The notes below the pieces were generated by a model. The model worked only from the letters and a program-made list of their open reading frames with translations. It made no database searches and had not been told where the DNA came from. Made by a program: the position numbers and the translations under genes. This document shows positions 19,205 to 29,173 of a stretch of DNA of 64,000 nucleotides, piece by piece. This DNA is from Rhodothermales bacterium (GTDB taxonomy: Bacteria > Bacteroidota > Rhodothermia > Rhodothermales > Bin80): contig OX638318.1 of assembly GCA_951812585.1 (NCBI GenBank), forward strand, positions 896,819 to 960,818, read 5' to 3'. Positions within the stretch are counted from its first letter, which is position 1. Each line of letters opens with the position of its first letter.

Positions 19205-19992
19205 GTCTTTATCCTGGGGTTTTGGCCCAATTGGGGCAGAACATCATCGAGCGTGAACAAACCGGAACGGCCTGGAAGCCATTCCGCTGCCTTTAACGCT
19301 CCAAGCGCAAATCCTTTACGACTCTTGGCGGTGTGTGTTATCGAAATTTGATCGAAAAGGCTGTCAATTATCACCGCATGCTCACCGTACACGCTTCCAA
19401 CGCGCAGCGAGGCAATGTCCAGCGCATTGCCTTCCGGTGTACTGCTCGCCGATGCACAGCCTGCCAGGCCGCCTTGTGCTGGCACGCCCTGCGCTGCTGA
19501 TGCATGGGTCTTGCGCGCCAGCGCCGACACCAACGCCGCGGCGAGCTGCAACGCCGTGCCGCTGGGGCGATCCACCTTGGCCGTATGATGGGTCTCGCGA
19601 ATAGCCACATCATACTCTGACAAAGCGTCAAGCAGCGGCACCAGACCGCGAATGGCCTGCAGCACAAGCTGGATCCCAAGAGAAAAGTTGGACGAGCAGA
19701 GCAGCGCACTTCCGTGGGCTGCCACGAGCGATTCCAGATCGTGCATCGCCCAGCCCGTCGTACCTACTACCGCAGGCTGACGCCACCGGCAGTACGCATG
19801 CACATGCGCAGCCGCGACCGAGGGCAACGAAAAGTCTATCGCCACATCGGCGCTTCGCAGCGCATCCACAGGCCCATCGGTGTCCAGCGGGGTGCGGCTG
19901 TTGAACGCGGCGGTGATTTCGTGGCCGCAAGACAGGGCCAGCTCGCGAACTGCCAAGCCCATGCGCCCGGTGCCTACCAGTGCAATCTTCAA
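19177..19992 (-). CDS. dapB: 4-hydroxy-tetrahydrodipicolinate reductase
   Basis: NAD(P)H-dependent second step after DapA. N-terminal dinucleotide motif VGTGRMG. The signature HHTAKVDRPSGTA contains the catalytic His and Lys and the substrate-binding PSGTA. 271 residues, normal length. An Ala/Ser-rich loop (AAQGVPAQGGLAGCASASS) replaces a shorter loop in many homologues. The gene starts 27 bases after the thrA stop. Confidence 0.94.
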   Translation of the reverse strand: MKIALVGTGRMGLAVRELALSCGHEITAAFNSRTPLDTDGPVDALRSADVAIDFSLPSVAAAHVHAYCRWRQPAVVGTTGWAMHDLESLVAAHGSALLCSSNFSLGIQLVLQAIRGLVPLLDALSEYDVAIRETHHTAKVDRPSGTALQLAAALVSALARKTHASAAQGVPAQGGLAGCASASSTPEGNALDIASLRVGSVYGEHAVIIDSLFDQISITHTAKSRKGFALGALKAAEWLPGRSGLFTLDDVLPQLGQNPRIKTCTQAPNAQ

Positions 19993-20019
19993 CGATTTTA
20001 CAGGTTTCGGCTGCGCGCC

Positions 20020-22497
20020 TTACGGCATCAGCTCGGCAGCCTTGATCAGATCAGCGAGCAGCCCCGCCGCAGTGACGCCCAGTCCCGCACCGGGCCCTTG
20101 GACCATGAGGGGCGTTCCACTGTATCGCTCGGTATGGAATGCGATGATGTTGTTTCGCCCGGAAAGCTGCGCAAAAGGCGAGGTGGCCCGCACGGCGCGT
20201 ACGCTCACTTTGAGCGCTCCGTGGTCATACTGCGCCACATAGCGCAGCCGCTTCTTGTCTCGCAGCGCCGCCTGCACGCGCACGCTCCACTCGCCATCCA
20301 TCATGGCGATCTTGTCCAGGAATGCAGGGATGGATTCGCCTTCCAGGCCCGGGGGCAAGAGCGATTCCACCTGTATGTCGCCTCGCTCCACACTGCCGCC
20401 CATCTCGCGCGCCAGGAGCATCAGCTTGCGTGCTACATCTTCGCCGCGCAGATCGTCACGGGGATCAGGCTCTGTGTATCCCAGCGCATGTGCGCGGCGC
20501 ACCACCTCTGAAAACGGCTCGCACTGGTCCAGGCTACTGAAGACGTAAGCCAGCGTGCCGGAAAAAATGCCTTCAATCTTGTGAACGGTATCGCCCGAGC
20601 GGATCAGGTCCCGCAGGGTGGACAATACGGGCAGGCCTGCGCCGATCGTCGTTTCGTAGCGGTACGCCACTTCGCGCCGGTAGGCGATCTTCTGCAGGTG
20701 CTGATAGAAGGGCAGCTCCCGCGTGTTCGCCAGCTTGTTGGCGGTCACAATGCCAACTCCCATCTCGAGAATATCCGGGTAGCGGGCGGCAACTGCGGCG
20801 GAAGCCGTGGTGTCTACAACGATCAGGCGCTCCAGCCGGCTTGCACCGAGTTGCTGCACGAGCCAATCAAGGTCTGCCGCGCGGCCGCCCTTCAGCTGCT
20901 CCAGCGCCGCATCGGTTGGAATCCCGTCGGCATTCCAGATCATCCTGCTGGAGTTGGCTACACTCACCAGGCGCAGGTTGAGCCGCACGGAATCCAAAAG
21001 ATTCTCGTGCTGCTCGCCCATCAGCTCCACGAGCTTGGACCCCAGGCGGCCGGGCCCCAGAAGACAAACGTGGGCCCGGAGCCGCGCCAGCGGAAACGCC
21101 TCGTGCAGCGCGCGCACCGCGCGGCGCACCTCGTCGTCCCGCACCACAGCGGAAATGTTGGTTTCCGCGGCACCCTGTGCAATCGAAAGCACGTTGACCC
21201 GGCTCCGCCCCAGCGTTGCAAACATGCGGCCGGACAGCCCGGGATGGAGCCGCATATGGTCTCCAACGGCGGACACCACGGCACAGGAGAGGATCGAGAA
21301 GATCTTGCTTACGTCGCCGCGGGCAAGTTCTGCCTTGAACTCCCTGGTGAGCGTGACCACGGCCTTGTCCGCATCCTGGTTGCGCACCACCAGGCATATG
21401 CTCTGCTCGCTTGACGCCTGCGCGATCATGAGCACGTTGACCTCGCACCTCGCCAGCGACACGAACACGCGCGCCGCAATGCCAGGCACCCCGATCATGC
21501 CGCCGCCTTCAATCATGATGACAGCCACTGATCGAATGGTTGAAATGGCTTTTACCCGCAGGTCCACCTTGTTCGAGTGGCTGGAGATGAGTGTACCCGC
21601 CGCTTTGGGGTTGAGTGCGTTTTTGATGAATAGCGGGATGCGCGCCTCCTGAATCGGCCGCATGGTTCGAGGGTGCAAAACCCGCGCACCGAAATACGCC
21701 ATCTCCGCGGCCTCCGTGTAACTCAACCGCGCCAGCGGAAAGGCCTCTGGCACATCCTGCGGGTCGGCGCTCAGCACGCCATCCACGTCGGTCCAGATCA
21801 CTACGCGCTCGGCGCGCAAGGCCCGACCCACGATGGTGGCGGTATAGTCGCTGCCCGAACGACCCAATGTGGTCGTCCGACCGTCTTCGGTACCTGCAAT
21901 GTAGCCGGTAACCACTGCCACGCGGTCCCGCGGCGCTTCGCGAAATGCGCGAGTGATCAGTCGCGTGGATTCCACAAAGTCCACGGCGGCTTCGCCAAAG
22001 CTGGCATCGGTTCGAATCAGCGTGCGCGCGTCGACGGCGCAGGCTGCTTCACCGGCTGCCCTGAATGCGGAAGCGACGATAGGAGCAGAAGCGCGCTCAC
22101 CTACGCTGAGGATGACATCCCGGATGCGGTCCGTGCATTCGCCCAGCAAAAAAGCCCCTTCAAGCCAGTTGGCAAGATCGTTCCAGAGGCTGTCCAGCTC
22201 AGCGTCCAGCGCCGGCAACTCGGAGGCCTGTGCAACAGCATGGACGGTTTCACGGTGCCGCCGGCGCATATAGTCGACGGCCGCGCGGTAGTCGCCCGTG
22301 CGTGTGGTGGCGTCCTGAATTGCTTCCAGCAGCTTGTCAGTTACGCCGCCGAGGGCGGAAACGACCACAATCCGCTGGCAGTCGTCCGCTGCGCTGCGCA
22401 CCAGGCCTACCACATGGCGGATCCGATCAGGGGTTCCTACCGAGGTGCCGCCAAACTTGAATACCTGGACCTTCCCGTGCGCGAGTGCACTTTCCAT
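20020..22497 (-). CDS. thrA: Bifunctional aspartokinase / homoserine dehydrogenase
   Basis: 825 residues, the usual size for the fused enzyme controlling flux from aspartate to threonine, methionine and lysine. The kinase domain begins KFGGTSVG and contains GRSGSDYTA. Two ACT regulatory domains follow (about 310-460), implying allosteric control, usually by threonine. The dehydrogenase domain has the nucleotide motif LGPGRLGSKLVELMG and the YETTIGAGLPVL substrate segment. First gene of the operon with dapB and dapA, which places lysine synthesis directly under the same transcript. Confidence 0.95.
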   Translation of the reverse strand: MESALAHGKVQVFKFGGTSVGTPDRIRHVVGLVRSAADDCQRIVVVSALGGVTDKLLEAIQDATTRTGDYRAAVDYMRRRHRETVHAVAQASELPALDAELDSLWNDLANWLEGAFLLGECTDRIRDVILSVGERASAPIVASAFRAAGEAACAVDARTLIRTDASFGEAAVDFVESTRLITRAFREAPRDRVAVVTGYIAGTEDGRTTTLGRSGSDYTATIVGRALRAERVVIWTDVDGVLSADPQDVPEAFPLARLSYTEAAEMAYFGARVLHPRTMRPIQEARIPLFIKNALNPKAAGTLISSHSNKVDLRVKAISTIRSVAVIMIEGGGMIGVPGIAARVFVSLARCEVNVLMIAQASSEQSICLVVRNQDADKAVVTLTREFKAELARGDVSKIFSILSCAVVSAVGDHMRLHPGLSGRMFATLGRSRVNVLSIAQGAAETNISAVVRDDEVRRAVRALHEAFPLARLRAHVCLLGPGRLGSKLVELMGEQHENLLDSVRLNLRLVSVANSSRMIWNADGIPTDAALEQLKGGRAADLDWLVQQLGASRLERLIVVDTTASAAVAARYPDILEMGVGIVTANKLANTRELPFYQHLQKIAYRREVAYRYETTIGAGLPVLSTLRDLIRSGDTVHKIEGIFSGTLAYVFSSLDQCEPFSEVVRRAHALGYTEPDPRDDLRGEDVARKLMLLAREMGGSVERGDIQVESLLPPGLEGESIPAFLDKIAMMDGEWSVRVQAALRDKKRLRYVAQYDHGALKVSVRAVRATSPFAQLSGRNNIIAFHTERYSGTPLMVQGPGAGLGVTAAGLLADLIKAAELMP

Positions 22498-22616
22498 CCC
22501 TATCTGTTTTTCGGCGCGGCCCGCGCACCCGTGACTGTCACCGCCGCCCTGAAACGCCGCACTGTGGAATCCGGTCCTTGGGATCCTTCACCGTCCAGCA
22601 CCGTTCACAAGCCCTA

Positions 22617-22689
<73 letters not shown>

Positions 22690-22737
22690 CCGGCATGGGG
22701 CGGGCATGCATCCCTGTGCGGCACACCGGCGCGGAAG

Positions 22738-24132
22738 TCACCGGCCCTCCACAACAGGCTCCGTGCGCACCTCGGCGATCAACTCCTCCAGCTGCGCGAC
22801 TACATCCGGGTATCTGGGCGCAAGGTCCTGATACTCTCCAATGTCACGGCTAAGGTCGTAGAGCTCGTTCCAGGACGCTTCTGCAGTGCGAAAGCGCAAC
22901 AGCTTCCAGTCCCCCTGTCGAACGGCTTGCACATAGTGGCCGCCCCAAACGTTGTCAAACTCCCAGAAGAAGTACGGGTGGACCGGCACGGGTCCGGCCC
23001 CTATGATGAGGTTTGCCATGGATAGTCCATTGGTTGCCGGTACGGCTGCACTGGCCATCTCGCCCAGTGTGGCGACAAAATCCCATGACCCCCAAGGGTG
23101 ATCGACGACAAGCCCCTGGGCTGCCAGACCCGGGCCCCAAGCGATCATGGGCACGCGGATGCCGCCCTCATACAGGTCGCGCTTGAGCCCGCGGAGCGGG
23201 CCGTTGCTTTCGAAAAAGCCCGGATCTGCGCCCCCTTCCACATGGGGCCCGTTGTCGCTGGTGAACACCACCAGCGTGTTGTCTTCCAGGCCATGTTCGC
23301 GAAGGCGGTCGAGAATCCGGCCCACATCCCGGTCAAGCCTGGAAACCATGCCGGCGAAGGCTGCATGCGGCTGCAGCTGCCCCCGATAGGTACCGATGAC
23401 GCCGCAGCATGGAAACGGCTTTTCGGGCATGAGCTTACTCTTGCCCTCCTCATCCTGGTACGCCGCCATGGCATCCTCCGGCACGAGCAGTTCGGCGTGC
23501 ACCAGCGCAAACGGCAAGTACAAGAAGAAGGGGCGCGCCTTATGCCGATCTATGAAATCCAGCGCCGCGTCGACAAACAGGTCATGCGTGTACTGCGTCG
23601 TGTCTGTGTCCACGCGAACAGTGCGGCCTTCGCGGATGGCAAAGAGGTGGTCGGTGTAGTACGAATGTGCATGCACATGCCCCAGGTAGCCGAGGAATTC
23701 GTCAAAACCCTGCCGATCAGGTGCACCGATGTCCGGCGTGCCGAAGCCCCATTTGCCGAACACACCGGTCGCATAGCCCGCCTCCTTCAGTATTTCGGCC
23801 ATCGTGGTGTCTTGCTCCAGAAGCCCCGGCCCCCGGTTCGACCGCGTATGCGAATGTGCCATATCGGTCCCAGTAAGCAGTGCCACGCGCGATGGTGCGC
23901 AGACGGTATGGCCGGCATAGAAGCTCGTAAAGCGCACACCCTCGACAGCCATTTGATCGAGTCTGGGCGTGTGTATCTTTTTTTGGCCATACGCGCCCAG
24001 ATCGCCGTATCCCAAGTCGTCCGCGAGGATGACGATGATATTCGGCTGCGCATCGCGTGAGGCGCGCGCGCCGAAGCTGAAGAGAAGCAGTACGGCCACG
24101 AGCGCCGTGATCAGGGCGTGTCGGGGAGACAT
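22738..24132 (-). CDS. Exported arylsulfatase-type sulfatase
   Basis: 464 residues with a Sec signal peptide ending about GARAS. Sulfatase signature CAPSR at 78-82 (Cys78 to formylglycine); metal Asp38-Asp39 in VILADDLGYGD; further metal residues in FTSDNGPH. Also GKWGFG and the PFFLYLPF substrate-side strand. The overall pattern (DDLGYGDLGAYG, NGPLRGLKRDLYEGGIRVP) is arylsulfatase A-like. Substrate unknown. It is divergent from an operon for two arylsulfotransferase-like proteins, suggesting opposite sulfate-transfer activities under shared control. Confidence 0.9.
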   Translation of the reverse strand: MSPRHALITALVAVLLLFSFGARASRDAQPNIIVILADDLGYGDLGAYGQKKIHTPRLDQMAVEGVRFTSFYAGHTVCAPSRVALLTGTDMAHSHTRSNRGPGLLEQDTTMAEILKEAGYATGVFGKWGFGTPDIGAPDRQGFDEFLGYLGHVHAHSYYTDHLFAIREGRTVRVDTDTTQYTHDLFVDAALDFIDRHKARPFFLYLPFALVHAELLVPEDAMAAYQDEEGKSKLMPEKPFPCCGVIGTYRGQLQPHAAFAGMVSRLDRDVGRILDRLREHGLEDNTLVVFTSDNGPHVEGGADPGFFESNGPLRGLKRDLYEGGIRVPMIAWGPGLAAQGLVVDHPWGSWDFVATLGEMASAAVPATNGLSMANLIIGAGPVPVHPYFFWEFDNVWGGHYVQAVRQGDWKLLRFRTAEASWNELYDLSRDIGEYQDLAPRYPDVVAQLEELIAEVRTEPVVEGR

Positions 24133-24486
24133 AAGGCGAGGGACAACGGTTATTAGATAGTCCCTAAAGTTAGCAATCGCAGCGGGTTGCCATCATGCAG
24201 GCCGCGGCCCTACTCGTGAACAGCCACGCCGCCGTGGGCCATGCGAGATGAGCATCTCTATCATAGCGCCCGCGCCACAGCACGCATAGCATATTTCGCG
24301 CGCCTGGGAAAAAGGCCTTGGCTTGGGCCTTACGCGTGCACCGAGGGCTGCTTCCCGGCCCATCATACAAGGGCGCTGTGCAGCATGCCGCTGTGCAACA
24401 TGCATGGGCGTCCATCCAGGCCTCGCAAGGCGGTTGCATAGATTTGCCTAACTTGCACGCAGTGGTCGGGAAAGGTAACGGAATGA
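24133..24486. other. Divergent control region between sulfatase and sulfotransferase genes
   Basis: No gene is supported here. It holds promoters for both directions; a candidate plus-strand element is listed at 24439-24446. On the minus strand TAACTTTAG lies about 40 bases before the sulfatase start and resembles the TAnnTTTG consensus except for the last base. Confidence 0.35.
24439..24446 (+). promoter_or_regulatory. Possible Bacteroidota-type -7 element
   Basis: TAGATTTG fits TAnnTTTG, 41 bases before the start of the first arylsulfotransferase-like gene. No well placed -33 TTG is visible, so confidence is low. Confidence 0.28.
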
Positions 24487-26097
24487 ATGTCTGGAAAGCA
24501 TAGCGGCGAAGCGCCATGGCGGGAGGATGCGCACTATATGGGCAAAGCGCAGCGACCGGCCGCTTGTGCATGGCTCAGCCGAGCAGCAGGGATGTTGACG
24601 CTTGCTTTGGTCCTCGCCGCATGCGACAGCACTCCCCTGGAGCCTGATGGCGAATCGCTTATTGAGCGGCTGGACATCACGCTCAATCCCTCAGGCTTTG
24701 TGCCTTTGGCTGCGGAAATCACACTGACCACCAAAGAACCCGTGCAGGTGGAGGTCTTTGTTCCTGGACGGCGCAGCACCCTGGGCGATGTGACACACCG
24801 GTTTCCAGAAGTTGCGACCTCCCATGTACTGCCGGTGCTTGGCCTCTATCCGTCCACGGATAACCTTGTGACCCTGCGATTCTTCGATGACGCGGGTGCC
24901 AGCCTGGGCGAAGTCACACGGACGATAACAACCGATCCGCTCATCGCGGGCATGCCCACGACCACTGTTGAAGTCAACAGGCCTGGGCTCAAGCCGGGCA
25001 TGAGCCTGGTCAGCTATTTCGGTTTCACGGGAGATTTCCTGCCGATGACCCCCGTCGTTGTGGACCTGGAAGGCGCAGTGCGATGGTTCGCAGACTTCGG
25101 CGAACACCCATTCCTGCACAACCTCTTCTACGATGCTGGTGTCGAACGTCTGGCTAACGGTGATCTCTATTTCGGAGATGGCAACAGCCAGCGCCTGGTA
25201 TCTATAGATATGCTGGGCAACGTCACAGGCGAATGGCCCATCCCCGGATACGGGTTTCACCACAATGTGCTGGAGATGGCCCCTGGCGGCAACCTCCTGG
25301 CCACCGTCAACAAGCACGGGCTGGCTACGATCGAAGATCACATCCTGGAGGTGGATCGCACCTCGGCCAACATCGTGCAGGAGTGGGACCTCAGGGAATC
25401 CCTTGATCGCACCCGGCGCACATGGACGTTCAACACGCGGGACTGGTTTCACGCCAACGGCTTAGCATACGATGAAGCCGCTGATGCTATCATCGTAAGC
25501 GGCCGCGTGCAAGGCGTCGTCAAGCTGACGCGCACAAACGATGTGGTGTGGATACTCGCACCGCACAGAGACTGGAGCACCAGCGGCAACGGGGTCGACC
25601 TTACCACGAAGCTGCTCACACCGCTCGATGCGTCCGGGACACCGATCACAGACGCCGCGGTGCTGGAAGGCGCGGCGGCGCATACGGATTTTGACTGGGC
25701 GTGGTATCCGCATGCCCCAGAGCTCTTGCCAAACGGAGACCTTCTGGTCTTTGATAACGGCCCGGACCGGCACTACACCAGCGGCGCTCAGTACAGTCGC
25801 GCCGTGGTGTACCGTATTGACGACCAGAATCTGACCGTACAACAGGTCTGGTCATATGGTAAAGCGCGCGGCAATACGACCTTTTCGCCTATCGTTTCTG
25901 ACGTAGACTACCATGCGGAGGAGGACAACATCGTCTTCATGCCTGGCGCTGTACACGACCCTGCGCCAGCGGGCCGCATCGTTGAGATTGACATGTCCAG
26001 CCGTGCGGTCGTGTACGAAGCCACCATTCGTGCAGCATCGGCTCAGTTTGGGATCACCTTCCACCGCGTGGAACGCCTGTCGCTGTATCCGCCCTAG
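24487..26097 (+). CDS. Aryl-sulfate sulfotransferase-like lipoprotein
   Basis: 536 residues; an in-frame ATG at 24538 may be the true start since it sits just ahead of the lipoprotein signal (LTLALVLAAC). An N-terminal beta-sandwich of about 130 residues is followed by a six-bladed propeller with repeated strands such as HHNVLEMAPGGNLLATV and APELLPNGDLLVFDNG. This is the ASST (arylsulfotransferase) pattern, whose members move sulfate between phenolic compounds in the periplasm without PAPS, using a catalytic His; HHN and FHANGL are candidate sites. Co-directional with a second family member 98 bases downstream. Confidence 0.8.
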   Translation: MSGKHSGEAPWREDAHYMGKAQRPAACAWLSRAAGMLTLALVLAACDSTPLEPDGESLIERLDITLNPSGFVPLAAEITLTTKEPVQVEVFVPGRRSTLGDVTHRFPEVATSHVLPVLGLYPSTDNLVTLRFFDDAGASLGEVTRTITTDPLIAGMPTTTVEVNRPGLKPGMSLVSYFGFTGDFLPMTPVVVDLEGAVRWFADFGEHPFLHNLFYDAGVERLANGDLYFGDGNSQRLVSIDMLGNVTGEWPIPGYGFHHNVLEMAPGGNLLATVNKHGLATIEDHILEVDRTSANIVQEWDLRESLDRTRRTWTFNTRDWFHANGLAYDEAADAIIVSGRVQGVVKLTRTNDVVWILAPHRDWSTSGNGVDLTTKLLTPLDASGTPITDAAVLEGAAAHTDFDWAWYPHAPELLPNGDLLVFDNGPDRHYTSGAQYSRAVVYRIDDQNLTVQQVWSYGKARGNTTFSPIVSDVDYHAEEDNIVFMPGAVHDPAPAGRIVEIDMSSRAVVYEATIRAASAQFGITFHRVERLSLYPP

Positions 26098-26195
26098 TTC
26101 GGTGTGGACACCAGGGCATCAAGCTATCTGGCGTACAAAGCTTTATTGTCATACCCTGCCATATTGGTTCAGCCACCACTGATGAATCGCTGCTG

Positions 26196-27878
26196 ATGAA
26201 TCGCTACGCGTTACTCTTTCTGGCCTGTGCTATTTGTCCTGCAGTGGCCGCGGGTCAACTGCGCACCGTGGGCATCTTTCAACATGACGCGGGGCGGGCG
26301 GGCGGATATACGCTCATGGCACCGCTGCTCCATCCGTCTACATACCTGATCAACGAGTACGGCGACAAGGTGCATCAGTGGGACCATAACTATCAAATCG
26401 GTACGACCGTGCACCTTTTGCCGAATGGAAACCTGCTTCGCGCCTCCAGCACGCCCGATTCGTGGGTCATACAAGGCGGCCAAGGCGGACGCCTGGAGGA
26501 GATCGCCTGGGATGGCACCATCGTCTGGCAGTACGACTATGTATCGCCGAAAGTCATGCTCCACCATGACATCGTGCCCTTACCCAATGGCCATGTGCTG
26601 GCCACGGCCTGGGAGCGCATGAATGCCATGGAGCTACACGCGGTAGGCTACGATACGACGGCCCTGACGGCCGATTCAGTGCTCTGGTCTGAACGCATCA
26701 TTGAGTTCAAGCCGTTGCCTCCAGACAGCGCGGAAGTCGTCTGGGAGTGGCATGCCTTCGACCACCTGGTGCAGGACTTTGACCCGGCCAAACCCAACTA
26801 CGGCGAGATCAAGGACTACCCGTGGCGAATCGACATCAACACGGGTGCGGGCGGCAGCTGGCTGCATTTCAACGGCATGGACTACCACAAGGACCTGAAC
26901 CTCATCATGGTGAGCGCGAGCAACTTCAGCGAAGTGTGGATCATCAGCCGCAAGAACACGACCGAAGAAGCGAAGGGCGTCAAAGGCGACTTGCTGTACC
27001 GCTTCGGAAATCCTGCGATGTATGCGGCCGGCGACTCTACCGACCGCACGCTGTTTTTTAACCATTCTCCACACTGGATCGGCCGTAATCTGCCCGGCGA
27101 AGGTAACATCATGGTGTTCGACAATGGTCGATTCAGGCCCCCACCGCAGTACTCAACGGTGCAGGAACTGGCGCTGCCCTACCATGTGGACTACGATGGC
27201 AACGTGTTCTTTGATATCGGGACGGGTGGTGCATACGAGCCGCCGATACCCATCTGGGAGTACAGCGATCCCGGCAACCTGTTTTCAAGCATCACTTCGG
27301 GAATGCAGCGCCTTTCCAATGGCAATACGCTCATCCTGGAGGGCATGACGGGCCGGATGTTCGAGATTGATACGAGCGCAACGAAGGTCTGGGAGTACGT
27401 CAACCCAGTGATCCGCGGCGGTCCTCTGGCCCGCGATGCCCCCATCCCCACCTTCATCCCCAACGACCCCAACCCAACGCCCATCCTCCAGAACACGCTT
27501 TTCCGCGTGTACCGCTATGCGGCAGACTACGCCGGCCTTATGGGTCGTGATCTGTCTTCAAAAGGACCTATTGAACTGGCCCCAACGGCGCGCCACGGCC
27601 CTGACGAGATTCCGGGCGGTATCACGCTGCATTCCAACTACCCTAATCCTTTCAATCCCACAACGTGGCTCCGATTCGAATTGGCGGCACCGCAGCATGT
27701 TCGCATAACGGTATACGACCTTCTGGGCCGCGCAGTAGCCATTGCGGTCGATGAGCCTTTCGACGCGGGCCTGCGTGAGGTACCCTTCAGCGCCCAGGGT
27801 CTGGGCAGCGGCGTATACTACTACCGCCTGGAAGCCGGCGGCTTGATCCAACAGCAACGCATGACCCTAGCCAAGTGA
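26196..27878 (+). CDS. Arylsulfotransferase-like protein with type IX secretion tail
   Basis: 560 residues. Signal peptide ending near VAAGQ. Propeller strands with ASST-like motifs (GTTVHLLPNGNLLRA, HHDIVPLPNGHVLATAWE, SNGNTLILEG). The last 80 residues form a type A C-terminal sorting domain: LHSNYPNPFNPTTWLRF, then VRITVYDLLGRAV and ending VYYYRLEAGG. That tail directs secretion through the T9SS to the cell surface or medium. So one family member is a lipoprotein and this one is surface-exported. Likely same operon as its neighbours. Confidence 0.85.
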   Translation: MNRYALLFLACAICPAVAAGQLRTVGIFQHDAGRAGGYTLMAPLLHPSTYLINEYGDKVHQWDHNYQIGTTVHLLPNGNLLRASSTPDSWVIQGGQGGRLEEIAWDGTIVWQYDYVSPKVMLHHDIVPLPNGHVLATAWERMNAMELHAVGYDTTALTADSVLWSERIIEFKPLPPDSAEVVWEWHAFDHLVQDFDPAKPNYGEIKDYPWRIDINTGAGGSWLHFNGMDYHKDLNLIMVSASNFSEVWIISRKNTTEEAKGVKGDLLYRFGNPAMYAAGDSTDRTLFFNHSPHWIGRNLPGEGNIMVFDNGRFRPPPQYSTVQELALPYHVDYDGNVFFDIGTGGAYEPPIPIWEYSDPGNLFSSITSGMQRLSNGNTLILEGMTGRMFEIDTSATKVWEYVNPVIRGGPLARDAPIPTFIPNDPNPTPILQNTLFRVYRYAADYAGLMGRDLSSKGPIELAPTARHGPDEIPGGITLHSNYPNPFNPTTWLRFELAAPQHVRITVYDLLGRAVAIAVDEPFDAGLREVPFSAQGLGSGVYYYRLEAGGLIQQQRMTLAK

Positions 27879-28004
27879 TCACCACGCGCTGCACCGCGTC
27901 GCGGCGCGCCTTCGGGCGTTCCTGCACGCCGCCCGGGCGAGATCGGGATGGCCTGCTTCGAACCTGACCCGCACATTGCTGCAGGCATACCCCCCCCCGT
28001 AGCC

Positions 28005-29141
28005 ATGCGATACACCTTACCCGCTCTTGCCCTTTGGCTGATTTGTTCTGCCTGCAGCCTTGACAGCGATCCTGTGGTCCCTGCCATGGCTGTGCAGAAC
28101 CTTGATGCGCCGCCCACCAGCTCTGCGGCGCAGATGACAGCAAGTGCCGCCGCCTTCCTGGACGCACTCAGCGAGGAGGAGCGCCGCACCGTGCTGTTCG
28201 CCTTGGAAGACAATGAATCCAGAGTGCAATGGAGCAACCTGCCCAGCGCCATGTTCGAGCGTACCGGACTGCGTATGGGCGACCTTTCGGATGCACAGCG
28301 CCGGGCGCTTCATGCACTGCTCAGAGCCTCGACCAGCAGCCAGGGCTACCACAAGATCGCAGGCATTATCTGGATCGACGATGTGCTGTCCGCCGAGGCG
28401 CAGGCGCGCGCAGGTAATAGCGAACGTATGGCACGGCTTATTGAGAGTTGGGATTCAGAAAACTACTGGGTCGCGCTCTTTGGCAACCCGCGCACAGACG
28501 CGCGCTGGGGCTGGCTCTTGAACGGGCACCACCTTGCCGCCTCCTTTACCGTAGTAGACGACCAGGTCGCCTTTACGCCGCTCTTTTTGGGCGCTGAACC
28601 CTATGAAATCAATACGGGTCCGTACGCCGGATTCCGGGCCCTGTCGCACGAAGTAGAACGCGGCTTTGAACTCGTGCAGTCGCTGACGAGCGTGCAGAGC
28701 AGCCAAGCCGTGCTCTCTGACGAAGTGCCGCAAGACGTGCTGGAAGGCCCTGGCCGGAAGGCCAGCCTGGAGCAGTTTGAAGGGATCACAGCCGCGGCCC
28801 TGGACGCCGAACAGCAGCGCCTGCTCCACCATCTGATCGCCGAATACGTCAACAATGCGGACCACGATGCCGCCGCTGCACACCTGGCTGAGATTGAGCG
28901 GGATGGCCTGGACGCGCTGTACTTTGCGTGGATGGGGCCGACGAACGACATCACGAAGCGCTACTACTATCGCGTCCATGGGCCGTCCATCCTCATCGAG
29001 TATGTGCGCGAACGCGGCGTAGGGGGTTCAGGGGCCAACCATATACACAGTATCGTGCGCGATCCCGGCAATGACTACGGTGAAGACTGGCTGCAGATGC
29101 ACTACGAGGAGCATCATGCTGGCCCAGGGCCGCGGCGCTGA
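28005..29141 (+). CDS. DUF3500-domain lipoprotein
   Basis: Start ATG 28005 gives a lipoprotein signal (LALWLICSAC); an upstream in-frame start would place the signal internally. 378 residues. The body matches the DUF3500 layout: FLDALSEEERRTVLFALED, the RVQWSNLP turn, RTGLRMGDL, then GHHLAASFTVVDDQVAFTPLFLGAEP and the C-terminal AWMGPTND region. Function of the family is unknown. A run of nine C (27990-27998) sits 6 bases before the start codon. Co-directional with the sulfotransferase-like genes. Confidence 0.8.
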   Translation: MRYTLPALALWLICSACSLDSDPVVPAMAVQNLDAPPTSSAAQMTASAAAFLDALSEEERRTVLFALEDNESRVQWSNLPSAMFERTGLRMGDLSDAQRRALHALLRASTSSQGYHKIAGIIWIDDVLSAEAQARAGNSERMARLIESWDSENYWVALFGNPRTDARWGWLLNGHHLAASFTVVDDQVAFTPLFLGAEPYEINTGPYAGFRALSHEVERGFELVQSLTSVQSSQAVLSDEVPQDVLEGPGRKASLEQFEGITAAALDAEQQRLLHHLIAEYVNNADHDAAAAHLAEIERDGLDALYFAWMGPTNDITKRYYYRVHGPSILIEYVRERGVGGSGANHIHSIVRDPGNDYGEDWLQMHYEEHHAGPGPRR

Positions 29142-29173
29142 GCCACGAACACTTTTGACCGTCGCATTGAACG

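Noticed and set aside
22690-22692. Encoded CCA end on the tRNA
   Set aside because: The discriminator A is followed by CCG, so CCA must be added after transcription.
24170-24571. 133-codon minus-strand frame in the divergent intergenic region
   Set aside because: Composition Cys/Arg/Ala-rich without motif, overlaps the start of the sulfotransferase-like gene and has no ribosome site.
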